Shown piece by piece: positions 1-12,298 of a stretch of 64,000 bases of DNA (position 1 is the stretch's first letter; each line of letters begins with the position of its first letter). This DNA is from Topomyia yanbarensis (lineage: Eukaryota > Arthropoda > Insecta > Diptera > Culicidae): the NCBI RefSeq assembly GCF_030247195.1, contig NC_080672.1, positions 183,891,310-183,955,309 on the forward strand, given 5' to 3'. The position numbers and the translations under genes are program-made. The notes beneath the pieces were generated by a model. The model was not told where the DNA came from. It saw only the letters and a program-made list of their open reading frames with translations, and ran no database searches.

Positions 1-523
1 GAATTTCCCAACAATAACAAAAGGCCTCATGATAGCCGTAATTACTCATCGACACTCATGCCCCAAGCATCATTAATTGCACAATTCATACGGTGGTCTA
101 AGCTTCCACCAGGGCCGAGACACCAGGTAAACTGGTGAAAATTATGATAGTAAATCACTTGGCAAGGACCACAAGGAAATACGAAGAAAGCAATTATCGT
201 CCAGAAAGAACAATAGTAATAAAACTCTCAGATGGTTGCAAAAATAATAAATCATTTGTGTACGTCGGCGATCCCGGCGAGGCACAAGTACCGCCCACGA
301 AGGTGGTATATAAAAATAATAATAAAAGTTATCTGGCGACGGTCATGGGAAAATCCGACATAAAAATATCCGTTCTAAACCGATGAAAAATTGATTTTTT
401 TACCCGCGTCAAAGGATATAGAATTTATTTGTTTACCCGCGCAAAAGGTTTAGGACTAGAATTGTTTATCCACCCTCAAACAGTCTACCAGGCATGGACT
501 TAATTTGTCGGCCTTACTGAATA

Positions 524-2366
524 CACAGTGGTCCAGAATGAAAATTTAGCAGGAAATTTGAGATTTTACTAAAACTAAACAACTTAGCCTTATTAAGTCT
601 TTGGAGAAGTTTTCGTAGTTTATGAGCCTCCCCTTTTTGTTAAAACAACAGTTAGGGTGGTTCTAATTTTACCAAGATCAAAAAAATTAACTTTTTAATC
701 ATTCTAGCTAGAGCCAGACGACCTTCAGCGAAGTTGTAGAACGATGAATTTTGGAAAAGTTTGCTGAAGACTTGTAAGCTCTATCTGTCATACTTTTTAT
801 TTTACAATAAATTTAAAGTCGGAGCTTAGGGTGTTTCTTCGAAATACAGTTTTATTCAAATAACTTTTGCTGTATTCATTAAAAACTGAAGTAGTCTGCA
901 GACAACTTTAAGATTGTTTCAAGGCGAATAATTTGTTTCATGGCACTATATATCTAGCTATTTGCGTTGAAAAGTTATGAGCACTTTTTCGCCAAAAATG
1001 GAGTTGTTTTGAATAACAATATCACTCGTTTGGAGCAAATAAAAGATAATTCTTTTTGAACTATAAATAAGGTCATGATTAGAGTTATAATTGAGCAAAA
1101 AATGGCGAAAACGATAATTTTTTAAAATTTGATAAAATTGATTTAAAAAAATCTATTTTTGAAATATTAAGTGCTTATATCTTCTGAACAAAAATTCTGA
1201 AAAACATCTGAAGGATAGGTTGTAAAAAAAATGAAAACTGAAAAAGTTATATTAAAAATTTGGTTTTTCATGAATTGACTCTTTGTAATATGTTTAAATT
1301 ATTTTCACGGTGAACAATATAAAAAATGTAGTTTCGTTTTCATGATAAAATATTGCACTTTACAATACTTTTCTATTATTTTAAATAGTGGGTAGGGTAG
1401 CTCTAATTTTTATTTAAAATCAGAAAAATAACTTTTTAATGGTTCGAGATAGAGTTTCGCTGTCTTCCACAAAATTGAAGATAATGAAATTTTAAAAAAC
1501 TTTGTCGAAGACACTGAAACTCTATGTCGTATACTTGTCATTTTACAAGAAATTTACCGAAAATATTTAGGGTGTTTCTTAAAAAATGGGTTTCTTTGTA
1601 TAACTTTTGCAGTTTTGATTTTTCATTAAGATCACTTTAGAAATACTTTCAGATATTTTGAAGGAGAACAATTTGTCTTAATATATTGGACCTCTAGCTT
1701 CGCTCGTTAGAAAGTTATATATACTTTTTACTAAAAATAAACAATTTTTGAGTAAATATTGCAAGATATAAAAAAATATCGTATTTGCCATTTTTTAGAG
1801 ATCTATACTACAAAGCATGCTATTTCATATGAAAGCAATAGTATTCAATGTTGAGTGCCCGAATCGAAGATAATTCTATTTGAAAAAGTTATATTTTTTA
1901 TATAAAAGTTCTTATAACTTTAAAACGAGAAAAGTTAAGTAGTTGGTGTTTAAAAGCAAATTATGCGCTCTAAAATAATCTTTAAGTTGTCCAAAGGGTA
2001 CTTTTGCGTAAAATAAAAACTTCAAAAGTTATAGAAATAAAACCGTTTTTTAAGGAACACCCTAAAGCTTACTTTTGAATTTCTCGTGCAATGGAAAATA
2101 CAAAAGCTAGAGCTTTAATGTCTTCAGCAAATTTGTCTAAAATGTGCTGTTCTACAACTTCATCGCAGACAGTAAAGCTCTATCTCAAACCGTTAAAAAG
2201 TTCTATTGTAAATATTGCTAAATTTAGAACCACCCTAGCATCGGTTTAAACAAAAAGAAGGGCCTTGCAAAGTACAACAACTTTGCCAAACATGTTGTAA
2301 GGCTAAGTCATTTAATTTTAGCAAAAAGTTAAAATTCCTACTAAATTTGCATTCTGGACTACTGTG
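524..2366. mobile_element. Palindromic non-autonomous DNA element with CACAGTG ends
   Basis: The left end reads CACAGTGGTCCAGAATG and the right end is its inverted partner with one mismatch (CACAGTAGTCCAGAATG on the minus strand). Inverted arms continue for several hundred bases, and a third similar module lies around 1390-1620. Flanking five bases are GAATA and GAATG, a possible 5-bp target duplication with one change. No coding frame is present. CAC-type ends with a 5-bp duplication resemble the Transib superfamily, but there is no transposase to confirm it. It interrupts the BEL-B 5' LTR; the matching site in the 3' LTR is deleted, so no empty site is available. Confidence 0.7.
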
Positions 2367-2656
2367 GAATGGATACCGGAAGGGAATAAACAACACACCA
2401 CGGTAGGAGTGAGCGAGAAGGGTAGATAGCTAGGACTAAGTAGGAAGGTGAATAGTTAGATTAGGAATTTGTACATATAGCTTTAAGAATTTAAAAATAA
2501 ATCAGTCGTTTTTTCTTTAACCAAAACAGCAGTAGTCGTTTTTAACACACCACATGGAAGAAGTTGTTTTGGCTCGTTCGAAATTCCCTACAAGCACCAA
2601 CATCATCAGGAACAGCAGTTAGCACTACAGAGAAGTATCCTCATTGAAACTAAATA

Positions 2657-2990
2657 GGGTGATGAGCCCATTTTCACCATGTTTCTATTATCACCCTACC
2701 CATTTGAAGCCGTTGGTTAGAACAGTGTCTGCCATCTTTGTTCAACGCATTGAGTCAAATGGTAGCGCAACAACAGGGGCACTCGATTCGAGTTTTCGTT
2801 GCGCTCAAACACGAGAATTTCACTGTCTTCAGCGCTTTTGTGTTTTATATTGGTTCTTAACAACGAAGCAAAGCTGTTGATGTCAATTTTTACGTATTCC
2901 ATTGATTGTAGGCCGAGAAATTAATAAATTGGGTGCGTCACTAATTTATTAATTTCTCGGCTTAGTATGGTGAAAATAGGCACTTTACCC
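2657..2990. mobile_element. 334-bp MITE with TA target duplication
   Basis: Terminal inverted repeats of 24 bp (GGGTGATGAGCCCATTTTC at the left, GGGTAAAGTGCCTATTTTC read from the right) are flanked by TA at 2655-2656 and 2991-2992. The 3' LTR of BEL-B carries the uninterrupted site with a single TA at 40705-40706, so the boundaries are exact. No transposase is encoded. TA duplications fit Tc1/mariner-type or related mTA MITEs. An overlapping 78-codon frame is not protein-like. Confidence 0.9.
2912..2961. repeat. Perfect 19-bp hairpin inside the MITE
   Basis: Arms 2912-2930 and 2943-2961 are exact inverted complements (GCCGAGAAATTAATAAATT) around a 12-base loop. They lie near the right end of the 334-bp MITE. 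They may be the ends of a very small nested element or a structural part of the MITE. Confidence 0.85.
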
Positions 2991-3509
2991 TATTTCTTTC
3001 TTTCGATATAATTTTGTTCGGTATGCAGTCAATCTGGTATAATAAAACACTAGCTGTCAATTTATCCGACGTTTCGGCTAATGTATTTTGCCTTCTTCCG
3101 GGAATCACTATTAAACAAGTTGACAATCTTTATGTAGTAGGGGAAACCGAGGACATTCGAAACAGAGGAGAGTTGAAACAGTGCCCATTACTAGCGAAAC
3201 AGTACCGTTAGGGATAAAACAACAATGCATTTGTTTTATTTATATCGTGCCCACAAACCTTCCAATACACGCCAACTACGTTAAGTAAGTGGTTGAGTAT
3301 TTACGGTAAACACACTACAAAAAAATGAGCAAAAGTAAGTTTTCGTTATTTTCTTCAAATTGGTATAAATAAGATATTAAGTGATGTTCAATCATGAAAA
3401 TATCACTATTATGTAGTCTAAGAGTTAACATTTATGAATTGTATGCCTTTCTTTCTATCTTTGCGATGTTTAAATTGTAAATTGTGGATCAAGCCTTACT
3501 TCTCAACCT

Positions 3510-3542
3510 AGGAGAGTTGAAACACCTTGTTTCAACTCTCCT
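3510..3542. repeat. 15-bp perfect hairpin with 3-base loop
   Basis: AGGAGAGTTGAAACA (3510-3524) pairs exactly with 3528-3542 around the loop CCT. The arm motif matches the terminal sequence of the surrounding inverted-repeat element, so it may be an internal copy of that terminus. Confidence 0.85.
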
Positions 3543-3762
3543 CGCTGATGAACTTCTAGTCTTATTGCAATATTATAATCACATTAACGTCCCTGGACAA
3601 ATAATAATAATCAAGATTATTATTTCCTGAATTGACAACAGTGATCAACATTCTCAATTTATTAGATCTAGATCATTTAAAACCACAGAATATGCATTTG
3701 TTCTAATTGTTTACTCCTATCAGCTTCTGAAGCTTGGAGCGAAGTGACCATAATCTAAAATG

Positions 3763-3782
3763 CGTTGCGTTGCGTTGCGTTG
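3763..3782 (-). repeat. (CGTTG)4 pentanucleotide tail
   Basis: Four exact tandem CGTTG units directly abut the left copy of the 23-bp target duplication. On the minus strand this is a (CAACG)4 3' tail of the inserted element. Confidence 0.9.
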
Positions 3783-4725
3783 TGACGATGATTTTGGCGG
3801 ATTGCACACTGACTTCATCATGTTTGGCTGCTGATTATCTAATAAGAGTTGCTTAGGAAGTGGTAAGTAGGAATTCATACCAATCCGACCCATATTAAAA
3901 CCTCAACAGCATGATAGCCATCATTGCCGGCCGCCCCCATCTCCTTCGTTCACGGGGAAGGATAAAGGATAAGGTAGACGGGAAGTGTTGATGCTCCACC
4001 TACTTAACGGAAGGACGACGATTCATCAGACTCTTCCATAGGTGTCGCGGAGTTGGTGGTTTGGAAGGGTATCAGGTCTAGGATTCGCTCCAAGCAAACG
4101 ATGCGACCTGTAAAGCATATTTTATTAGGTAGTTGTTTAGTCTTCGAGTGCACGATTACTCGAAAAAGAGATGATCTTGTTTAGTTTTTGGTTATTTTTA
4201 AACTCTGAGCAGCCGGCTACCGAGAGTATACTATGTTCCCTAAACAAAAACAATTTGAACTCCACACAGCCGATCGTGGGAGTATTGCCTGGAAAAGCTA
4301 ATCTTATCTGCGTAATGGGCCGGATCACTATTTATTGCAACAGTATTTGGACAGAACTCGCTACTTCTTCTCTACGATATATTTATTGGCTTGAAAACTA
4401 CCAAGTGACAGCATATTATACTGGCAAAAATAGCGCGAGATGTTATAAATCAAGGAAAGTATTTCTTATTTTCCATATCGGATTGTTTGTGGAATACAAG
4501 TATACGAGCGATAATACCAAACACTGAAGGGAAATATAAAGGATTGTTAACCTGATGCACGGGCTTGTTAGCAATAACGGAGCTTTAAATTAGGTTCATA
4601 AAAACAGACGCGGCGAATTTTCAATACGTATTCACCCGTGTTCATAGATACTAGTCAGATTAGTCGTATTGGGGCTAATTTCCGATCAACTATTCATTTT
4701 TACGGCAATGTTTTCTCGACTAGAT

Positions 4726-4782
4726 CTGTTCGCACCCTCTCATTCTGTTCGCACCCTCTCATTCTGTTCGCACCCTCTCATT
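4726..4782. repeat. 19-bp tandem repeat, three units
   Basis: The unit CTGTTCGCACCCTCTCATT is present three times without change inside the 1.9-kb insertion. No coding or regulatory role is evident. Confidence 0.9.
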
Positions 4783-6418
4783 CTGCGGTCTAAGGACCAA
4801 ATGTCATCAATAGACTTAGACTCGCGTGGAGGCATGAGATAGGAAACTTGTAAGAATTTTGCTATCCCACCGTTTGACTACCAGAATGGATGGGAGAACA
4901 GTAATACTAGCAAATACCGAGCGGTGCAAATTTGAACGAGTGACGTAGAGTACTGCACTGAAAAAAGGACCAGGAGTGCGATTTTACGAAGTTTTAGCTT
5001 CCGATGGCCCTACATTTTCTGACAAAGTGAAGTTCTTGAATGTTGTGATTTTTATTACTGTTTAGAAAAGCAAAAGTATCATAAAGCTAGTGTCAGGCCT
5101 TCATGAGACCTCAAGAAGTCACTTTTGGAGGTATTCGTAAATGTAGATTTGTCGGTAGACGGTTCCAAATATAATAGAAAAATACCTAATTTAACACAAC
5201 TACAGATCACTTGCAACATAAAAAGCTTTTTGTGAAATTCGACAGCTCCATCTTAGGCCAATTCAATAAATTTCCTACATGAAAGTTTCCATTTTTTTAA
5301 AAACGGTTTTTAAACCAAAGCTTTGGAAGTTAAACCTTGGCGTGGAAGTGCCGGTATATTAATATATTCTGTTACTTAGTGTAGAATTAGATTTCGTCAT
5401 TTACGGCTAATATACAACCGCCAGAAGAAACTTAAAACGTTGGTACACAATCAAGAAAGGCGAATCAGAAAAGGTGAGTATATGTCAGTGATTCACTAAA
5501 TACAGACTGGAAAGAGGGTAATATGGAAAACCTTAAGGTCCGTCCAGATTAAGTCTTCGGTACGGAGCAAAACCTCGGCCTAGGAACTCCTAGCATGTTG
5601 TTAGTCGCCTCTTACGACATGGGAGCAGTTCCCAGAGGTTCTATTCTTGGTTGAAATAGTGCAAAAAGATTTCAGCCCGCCGGACACCACACGGCTTCGA
5701 AGTGACCATAATCTAAAATGAACTAAATACTACCGACATGGATATCAAATTACCTGTTTTCATAAACCCTTATCACTTGTAGTCGTAAATAGTATCACTG
5801 GTCATATCGACCATTTTAATAAATGTAGAATGTTCTAGGGGAAGTGGTTAGAAAATAATACATAACTAAATATATGATAAATGGGTTTCAAATTTCATGA
5901 TTCTAGAGTTATAGTTAATTAGTGGTGCGGTATAGTATCTTACTGTTATTACTGTTGGGATAAGTGCAGAAATTCCTGCATTTGTAACCAAAAACTAACA
6001 TAAATTTTCAAAACAAGTGTCAGTTTATACATAGATATACATTATGAAAAATATTGAAAAGAATGCATGTCATTGTAAGGAATCATCTTAGTGTGAACGA
6101 ATAAAAATGACACAATTGCAACATTTGATGCTTTAGAACGTTTTGATAATATTTAAAGTAACTGGTTACTTGTTTCAACTCACATTCATTGCTGCTTCAA
6201 CTTACCTTGGCATGAGGAAAGTTGAAACAAAGAGAACACTGTTACAAAAATCAATATACTGATGCTTTGTTATTGATTTTTACCAGTTATTCTGATGTAA
6301 ATTAATAAAGCATAAACAGAAGTAAGAAATTCAAAAATAAGCAATCATCGAATGACAGTTTTTTTTTCGATTTATCTAACAAAAACAAAAAACTGTTTCA
6401 ACCCTCCTCGGTCTCCCC

Positions 6419-6756
6419 TGCATGTATGTCTAGGGTATTTCTACTTACTAGGTGTCTGTCTTTAGTCATACTATGTTGTATTGCAACATTCATTCGTCTG
6501 TTGTCTGTTCTGGTCGTGCACATAACTGTATTAAAATATTTTTTTTTAATTTATTATTCGTTATTTTGCTTGCTAATGTACTGTTTCATACGTGTGGGGT
6601 GGACTAAAAATATCATTAGACAGCAAGATCAAACCATACGCACAGAATGGTATATGAAACCCGTAGCATCGGGCTGCCTCCTTAGTTTCCGTTCTATCCA
6701 TCCGTTATCACAAAAAATGAATGTCGTATACAACCTAATAGATCGTGTTGTTCGTA
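6419..6756. other. Unassigned AT-rich stretch in the BEL-B 5' LTR region
   Basis: This lies between the inverted-repeat element and the next LTR block and is absent from the 3' LTR, which has about 37 unrelated bases there. It holds a 114-codon frame rich in hydrophobic residues at 6426-6770 with no recognisable family. It is either LTR sequence deleted from the 3' copy or part of an unrecognised insertion. Confidence 0.4.
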
Positions 6757-6842
6757 CTTCCGACTTATGACCTACTAGATTGCCCTCCGGGTAAAAGAAA
6801 CTTTTTTAAAAAAATTCTCTTTTATCATATCCGTTAACCCTC

Positions 6843-7066
6843 AAAAAGGCAAGCGGGTCCCAGAGGCCCGGCACGTTACAATTTTTTAGTTACAAAAAAA
6901 TGTGTATGCAGTATAAGCTTGGGCATGGAAATTTTGATAAGTAGCTTTGAAATCTATAACAAAAATAAAGAATTGTGAAATTTTCATCTATGGAGTGATG
7001 CGCAGCTATGTTTGAATTTTTTACATGCACAAAAAGGCAAGCCGGGCCTGGCAGGCCCGGTGTGCA
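6843..7066. repeat. Subterminal repeat pair of the piggyBac-like element
   Basis: AAAAAGGCAAGCGGGTCCC with AGAGGCCCGG at about 6844-6872 recurs as AAAAAGGCAAGCCGGGCC with AGGCCCGG at about 7033-7063. A related inverted copy lies at 13538-13566 near the right end. Such subterminal repeats often bind transposase in DNA transposons; that role is inferred here. Confidence 0.6.
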
Positions 7067-7116
7067 TGCAATATTTACTAGAAATACCATGAGTTTTATA
7101 CATTAATATTTATCTG

Positions 7117-7782
7117 AAAAAACCTGTTTTAATCCACCTAGAGGTGCAATTCCTTTCTCATTTCTCCAAACTATGATTTAATAGCTAGTTCGTAAAATAT
7201 AACATTATGGAAATGTCTTTCATTCTTATTACACTTGGTAAGTATATATAAGAGCACCTTTCTGCATTCATCGCGGTATCGGTTTGAATCGGAGTTTTCT
7301 AAGTTGTTGGTGACCTAGATCTACAAATTCAACAGTTGTGTTTACATTTTGGAAAAAAGTCACCTTTTTACATTCATCGCAGAATTCGTTAGAATCGGGA
7401 TTTGCTGCGTGATCGTACGTATCACCCTGTAATTCAGGAACCAGAACTCGGATCCACACAAAATTAAACAGCAGCTGATGGACCTTTCATTTAAAATCAA
7501 GTTTGCCAAATCGGTTCAGAAAATTCCGAGAAACCGATGTGGACAAATCAACAATTTTTGTTTTGTAACCATACTCTTCAACTCGTAATCCGGAACAAGA
7601 TGTCGGTTGAAAATGAAATTCAATAGCAACCTATGGGAATATTATACCTTTCTTTTGAATCTTAGTTTGTAAAAATCGGTTCAGCCATCTCCGAGAAACC
7701 GTTGTGGACATTTTGTTAACAAATCCGCACATACATACACACATACATACATACATACATACATTCATACATACATACATAC

Positions 7783-7813
<31 letters not shown>

Positions 7814-7863
7814 CATACATACATACATACATACATACATACATACATACATACATACATACA

Positions 7864-7897
<34 letters not shown>

Positions 7898-8040
7898 CAT
7901 ACATACATACATACATACATACATACATACACACAGATATTTTGCGATCTCGGCGAACTGAGTCGAATGTTATATGAGACTCGGTTAGACAGTCGGTTTT
8001 TGGAGCAATTGCATAACCTTTCTATATAAGGAAGGCAAAA
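7117..8040 (-). repeat. Dispersed repeat, B half (unit B1, inverted)
   Basis: Read on the minus strand it starts with a TTTGCCTT hairpin-like head, then a GGCCCGGAGGGCC-type stem (its right half missing here), the GAACTGAGTCGA region, a TATG microsatellite, and ends at ACCTCTAGGTGGATTAAAAC. Compared with unit B2 it lacks an internal segment near 7310. Repeated frames here only reflect the microsatellite and are not genes. Confidence 0.75.
7729..7934. repeat. (CATA)n microsatellite, about 205 bp
   Basis: Nearly uninterrupted CATA repeats with a few single-base changes (near 7765, 7781 and 7892). It lies at the fixed microsatellite position of repeat unit B1. Methionine-tyrosine-valine-cysteine and tyrosine-isoleucine-histidine-threonine frames over it are artefacts. 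Confidence 0.98.
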
Positions 8041-9178
8041 GAATAATATTTAATTAGCTTAATAAGCATGAGTTCAATGTTATCTTCATGTGATTATAAT
8101 TTGGAAAGGTTGATGGAATGGGTTTGAACGTGTAGGGAATGGGGGGTTAGTAGAGTGGGATTGGAGGATGCGTCAGAAATCCTTCATCTTATTTCGGTAT
8201 ACGGGGTGGATGAAGGAAATGCGGGCGTGAGGGTGGAGGAGGGGAGTGATGAAGGAGGGAGGTGTAAGGGAAGGGGAGGGGCTTCCATTTGAGACTTGGT
8301 TTGAGAAAATCGGTTCAGTCATCACCGAAGAACCGATGTGACTTTAATTGTGGAATATGCCCGGAATTCCGGAATCGTCGATAGTGGACAATATATTCAA
8401 AGAATGTTTGATTGGCTATCAGTGATCTAGATCTGCGATTAGAAGTAATTTGGTGACCATTTCAATAGTTTTTAGCCTCTGAGGTATTACGATTGTACCG
8501 ATTCATATGGGAAATTCCAATGTATCCTTACTAACACCCCTGTAACTCCGGAAGTAAGAGTCAGAACCGAATTAAATTCAGCAGCTGTTAATGGCAGTAC
8601 TGTATCTTTCATTTGAAATCAAGTTTGTAAAAATCGGTAGAGAATTCGTTGTGGAATGGGTGTGATATTAGCTTAGGAACTTGGCGGGTTCCCCGGGGGC
8701 GTCATGAACCGTCATAGGTGGCCAATGTGGTCAAAGCTGCTTTGATTGATCATTAGTGATCCAGACCCGCATACTATAGTAATGTTACATCAATTTTAAT
8801 GTTTTACATCATTTTATCATCATGGTGGTACCAGTTTATATGGGAATTCGCTGTGTGACCGCACTCTTCAACCCGTAACTCCGGAACCGGAAGTCGGATC
8901 AACTAAAAATTCAATAGCAGCTTATGGGAGCGTTATACCTTTCAGATGGAACTAAGTTTGCGAAAATCGGTTCAGCCATATCTGAGAAAATCGTATGAGT
9001 TTAAATGACACACACACACATACACACACATACACACACACATACATATACACACAGACATTTGCCGATCTCGACGAACTGAATCGAATGGTGTATGACA
9101 CTCGGCCCTCCGGGCCTCGGTTAAAAAGTCGATTTTTACAGTGATTGCATAGCCTTTCTTTATATGAGAAAGGCAAAA
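8041..9178 (-). repeat. Dispersed repeat, A half (unit A1, inverted)
   Basis: On the minus strand it begins TTTTTGCCTTTCTCATATAA, carries GGCCCGGAGGGCC, a CA/TG microsatellite at about 9008-9058, and several diverged ACTTCCGGTTCCGGAGTTAC-type modules. It ends in a GGTTAGTAG/CCCCC polypurine-polypyrimidine tail near 8130-8280. It joins unit B1 directly, the same order as in the opposite array. Confidence 0.75.
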
Positions 9179-9261
9179 ACATTTTGATGAGTTCATCTTC
9201 ATATTAGCGGGAAATTTTTTCATGTTTTGATTGATTTTATCTTTTTACCTTTTCTTATAAG

Positions 9262-10272
9262 AAAAACCTGCTTTAATCCACCTAGAGGTGCAATTGCGCC
9301 TTTCTCATTTCTCCAAACTATGATTTAATATCTGGTTCGTACAATATAACGTTATGGAAATGTCTTTCATTCTTATTACACTTGGTTAGTATATATAAGA
9401 GCAGCTTTATGCATTCATCGCGGTATCGGTTTGAATCGGAGTTTTCTGTGTAATCGCACTCCACAACCCGTAACTCTGGAGCTGGAAGTCGGATGGAGAT
9501 GGAATTTAATATCAGTTTCCGGGGACGCAACACCTTTCATTTGAGACTAAGTTGATCAAATCGGTCTTGCCATTTTCGATAAACCAATATAACCGTTATT
9601 TTGAATTTGGATGCTTCCGTATCCGTCGATAGTGACCAAAGAGACTTTGAATGATTATTGGTGACCTAGATCTACAAATTCAACAGATGTGTTGACATTT
9701 TGGAAAAAAAAATCACCTTTTTACATTCATCGCAGAATTCGCTAGAAGCGGGATTTGCTGCGTGATCGTACGTATCACCCTGTAATTCAGGAACCAGAAC
9801 TCGGATCCACACAAAATTCAACAGCAGCTGATGGACCTTTCATTTAAAATCAAAATCGTCAAAATTTGTCAAAATCAAAAATTTGTCAAAATTTGTCAAA
9901 ATCGGTTCAGAAAATTCCGAGAAACCGATGTGGACAAATCAACAAATTTTGTTTTGTAACCATACTCTTCAACTCGTAATCCGGAACAAGATGTCGGTTG
10001 AAAATGAAATTCAATAGCAATCTATGGGAATAGTATACCTTTCATTTGAATCTTAGTTTGTAAAAATCGGTTCAGCCATCTCCGAGAAACCGATGTGGAC
10101 ATTTTGTTAACAAATCCGCACATACACACACATACATACATACACACATACATACACACAGATATTTTGCGATCTCGGCGAACTGAGTCGAATGTTATAT
10201 GAGACTCGGCCCTCCGGGCCTCGGTTAGAAAGTCGGTTTTTGGAGTAATTACATAACCTTTCTATATGAGAA
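9262..10272 (-). repeat. Dispersed repeat, B half (unit B2, inverted)
   Basis: This is a fuller copy of B1 in the same orientation, from the TTTGCCTTTCTCATATAGAA head at the right to the ACCTCTAGGTGGATTAAA end at the left. A short CACA/CATA microsatellite lies at about 10122-10160. A small local duplication of ATTTGTCAAA motifs occurs near 9855-9900. Confidence 0.75.
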
Positions 10273-12298
10273 AGGCAAAAGAATAATATTTAATTAGCTT
10301 AATCAGCATGAGTTCAATGTTATCTTCATGTGATTATATTTTGAAATGTTGGTGGAATGGGTTTGAAAGTGGAGGGAATCATCTTATTTCGGTATACGGG
10401 GTGGATGAACGAAATGCGGGCGTGAGGGTGGTCCAAGGGGAGGGGAATGATGGATGAGGGAGGTGTAAGGGCATGGCGGGGGGGGGGGGGAGGGGCGGCG
10501 ACGCAATATTCAACTGCATATTTTGCCTTCCATTTGAGACTTTGTTTGAGAAAATCGGTTTAGTCATCACCGAAGAACCGATGTGACTTTAATTGTGGAA
10601 TATGCCCGGAATTCCGGACTTCCGGAATCGTCGATAGTGGACAATATATTCAAAGAATGTTTGATTGGCAATCAGTGATCTAGATCTGCGATTAGAAGTA
10701 ATTTGGTGACCATTTCAATAGTTTTTAGTCTCTGAGGTATTACGATTGTACCGATTTATATGGGAAATTCCAGTGTATCCTTACTAACACCCCTGTAACT
10801 CCGGAAGCAAGAGTCAGAACCGAATGAAATTCAGCAGTAGTCAATGGTATTACTGTATCTTTCATTTGAAATCAAGTTTGTAAAAATCGGTAGAGAATTC
10901 GGTGGGGAATGGGTGATATTAGCTTAGGAACTTGGCGGGTTCCCCGGGGGCGTCATGAACCGTCATAGGTGGCCAATGTGGTCAAAGCTGCTTTAATTGA
11001 TCATTAGTGATCTAGACCCGCAAACTAGAGTAATGTTACATCAATTTTAATATGTTTTACATCATTTTAACATCATGGTGGTACCAGTTTATATGGGAAT
11101 TTGCTGTGTAACCCCACTCTTCAACCCGTAACTCCGGAACCGGAAGTCGGATCAACTGAAAGTTCAATAGCAGCTTATGGGAGCGTTATACCTTTCAGAT
11201 GAAACTAAGTTTGTGAAAATCGGTTCAGCCATCTCTGAGAAAATTGTGTGAGTTTAAATGACACACACACATATACACTAGGGTGGGACAAAAATTAGAT
11301 TCCAGCTCCGAGCAACTTTTTAGGTACCATTTGGGTCCTAGAACAACTGTGCAAATTCTTAGCTCGATCGGTGAAACTATATTTTCGCGCCCACTGTTTG
11401 AAGTTTACATGGGATTTTGAATGGGAAAATTAACTTTTACAAAATAATTCCTCCAGGAGTCGCCCATTACTTCCTAAAAATAAATCGTTATGTGACTTTA
11501 AAAGGAAATTTAACAAAGAAACAAAGTCTCGAAAACCACAAAACGATCTGACGCTTGAGAAAAAAGTTATTAAGCAGAAACTGATTGATGCTCTGACGAT
11601 TGATAAAATATTCATTTTTTCTAGCACCACTGCTGTTGGTTGTTCAGTTATACGCAATTTCGTTTTAATCCTCTCTTAATGTGTCTAAATCGTTTATCTA
11701 CACTATTTGGCCACTTCGCAAGGTTTTGAGGGCTTCTTTTGTACATAATAAGAGAAAGTTAATTTTTTTGTATATAATTAGACCGTCAGAAGCAGTGATG
11801 CTATGAAAAGTGAAATTTTCATCAATCTTGAAGACATCAATCGGTTTTTCCTTAATAACTTTTTCCACAAGCATCAGATCGTTTTGCAGTCTTCTAGACT
11901 TTGTTTTCTGGACAGATTTCCTATAAAAATCAGACATCTATTTATTTTTAGGAGGTAAAGGGCGACTATTGGAAGAATTAATTTGCATAAGACAATTTCC
12001 CCATACGATATCACATGTAAACTTTAAACCGCGGGCGCAAAAATATAGTTTCACCGATCGAGCTGAAAATTTGCAGAGTTGTTCTGGGAGCTAAATGGGA
12101 CTCAAAAAGTTACTCGGAGCCAAATTTCATTTTTTTCATATAACCATGTCCCACTCTAATATACACACACACAGACATTTGCCGATCTCGACGAACTGAA
12201 TCGAATGGTGTATGACACTCGGCCCTCCGGGCCTCGGTTAAAAAGTCGAATTTTACAGTGATTGCATAGCCTTTCTTTATATGAGAAAGGCAAAAAAT
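10273..12298 (-). repeat. Dispersed repeat, A half (unit A2, inverted), split by a palindrome
   Basis: The minus-strand start TTTTTGCCTTTCTCATATAA is at the right (12298). The GGCCCGGAGGGCC stem lies at about 12222, and the microsatellite is split by the 11281-12156 palindrome. The remainder, with its GGGGGGGGGGGG polypurine tract at 10479-10491, runs to 10273. It alternates with B2 exactly as A and B alternate in the right-hand array. Confidence 0.75.
11281..12156. mobile_element. TA-flanked palindromic (foldback) element in a microsatellite
   Basis: The ends are GGGTGGGACA and, in reverse, GAGTGGGACA, with TA on both sides (11279-11280 and 12157-12158). Long inverted arms include GCTCCGAGCAACTTTTT and GCTCGATCGGTGAAAC near both ends and meet near the centre. 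It sits in the CA/CACATA microsatellite of repeat unit A2. No real coding frame is seen; the 75- and 79-codon minus-strand frames overlap the arms. It resembles the 59861-61492 element in end sequence and target. Confidence 0.82.

Larger units (their letters stand above)
3763..5697 (-). mobile_element. 1.9-kb non-coding insertion with 23-bp target duplication (LINE/SINE-like)
   Basis: An exact 23-bp direct repeat (3740-3762 and 5698-5720) flanks this block, the length expected of target-primed reverse transcription. Read on the minus strand the insert ends with four CAACG repeats next to the left target copy, like a short 3' simple-repeat tail. No reverse transcriptase is recognisable. Parts at 3887-4130 and 5520-5690 look like dispersed repeat DNA. 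A 118-codon frame at 4171-4527 has no recognisable family. It could be a decayed LINE, a non-autonomous derivative, or a composite with its own nested pieces. Confidence 0.65.
3140..6418. mobile_element. Inverted-repeat (MITE-like) element split by a nested insertion
   Basis: The left end reads GGGGAAACCGAGG followed by GAGAGTTGAAACAG; the right end, read in reverse, is GGGGAGACCGAGG followed by GGTTGAAACAG. TA precedes the left end (3138-3139); the right flank is TG, so a TA duplication is only partly supported. Internal short inverted motifs with GTTGAAAC recur near 3511 and 6170-6240. Once the 3763-5720 insertion and its duplicated target are removed, the element is about 1.3 kb and non-coding. 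It lies in the BEL-B 5' LTR region. Confidence 0.6.

Noticed and set aside
135..386. Small gene recurring at 39295-39552
   Set aside because: Both copies are inside LTRs of BEL-B, codon content is lysine/asparagine-rich without motifs, and the second copy differs by frame-altering changes.
4726..4782. CRISPR-like array
   Set aside because: Three 19-bp units are directly contiguous with no spacers, in a eukaryotic TE setting.
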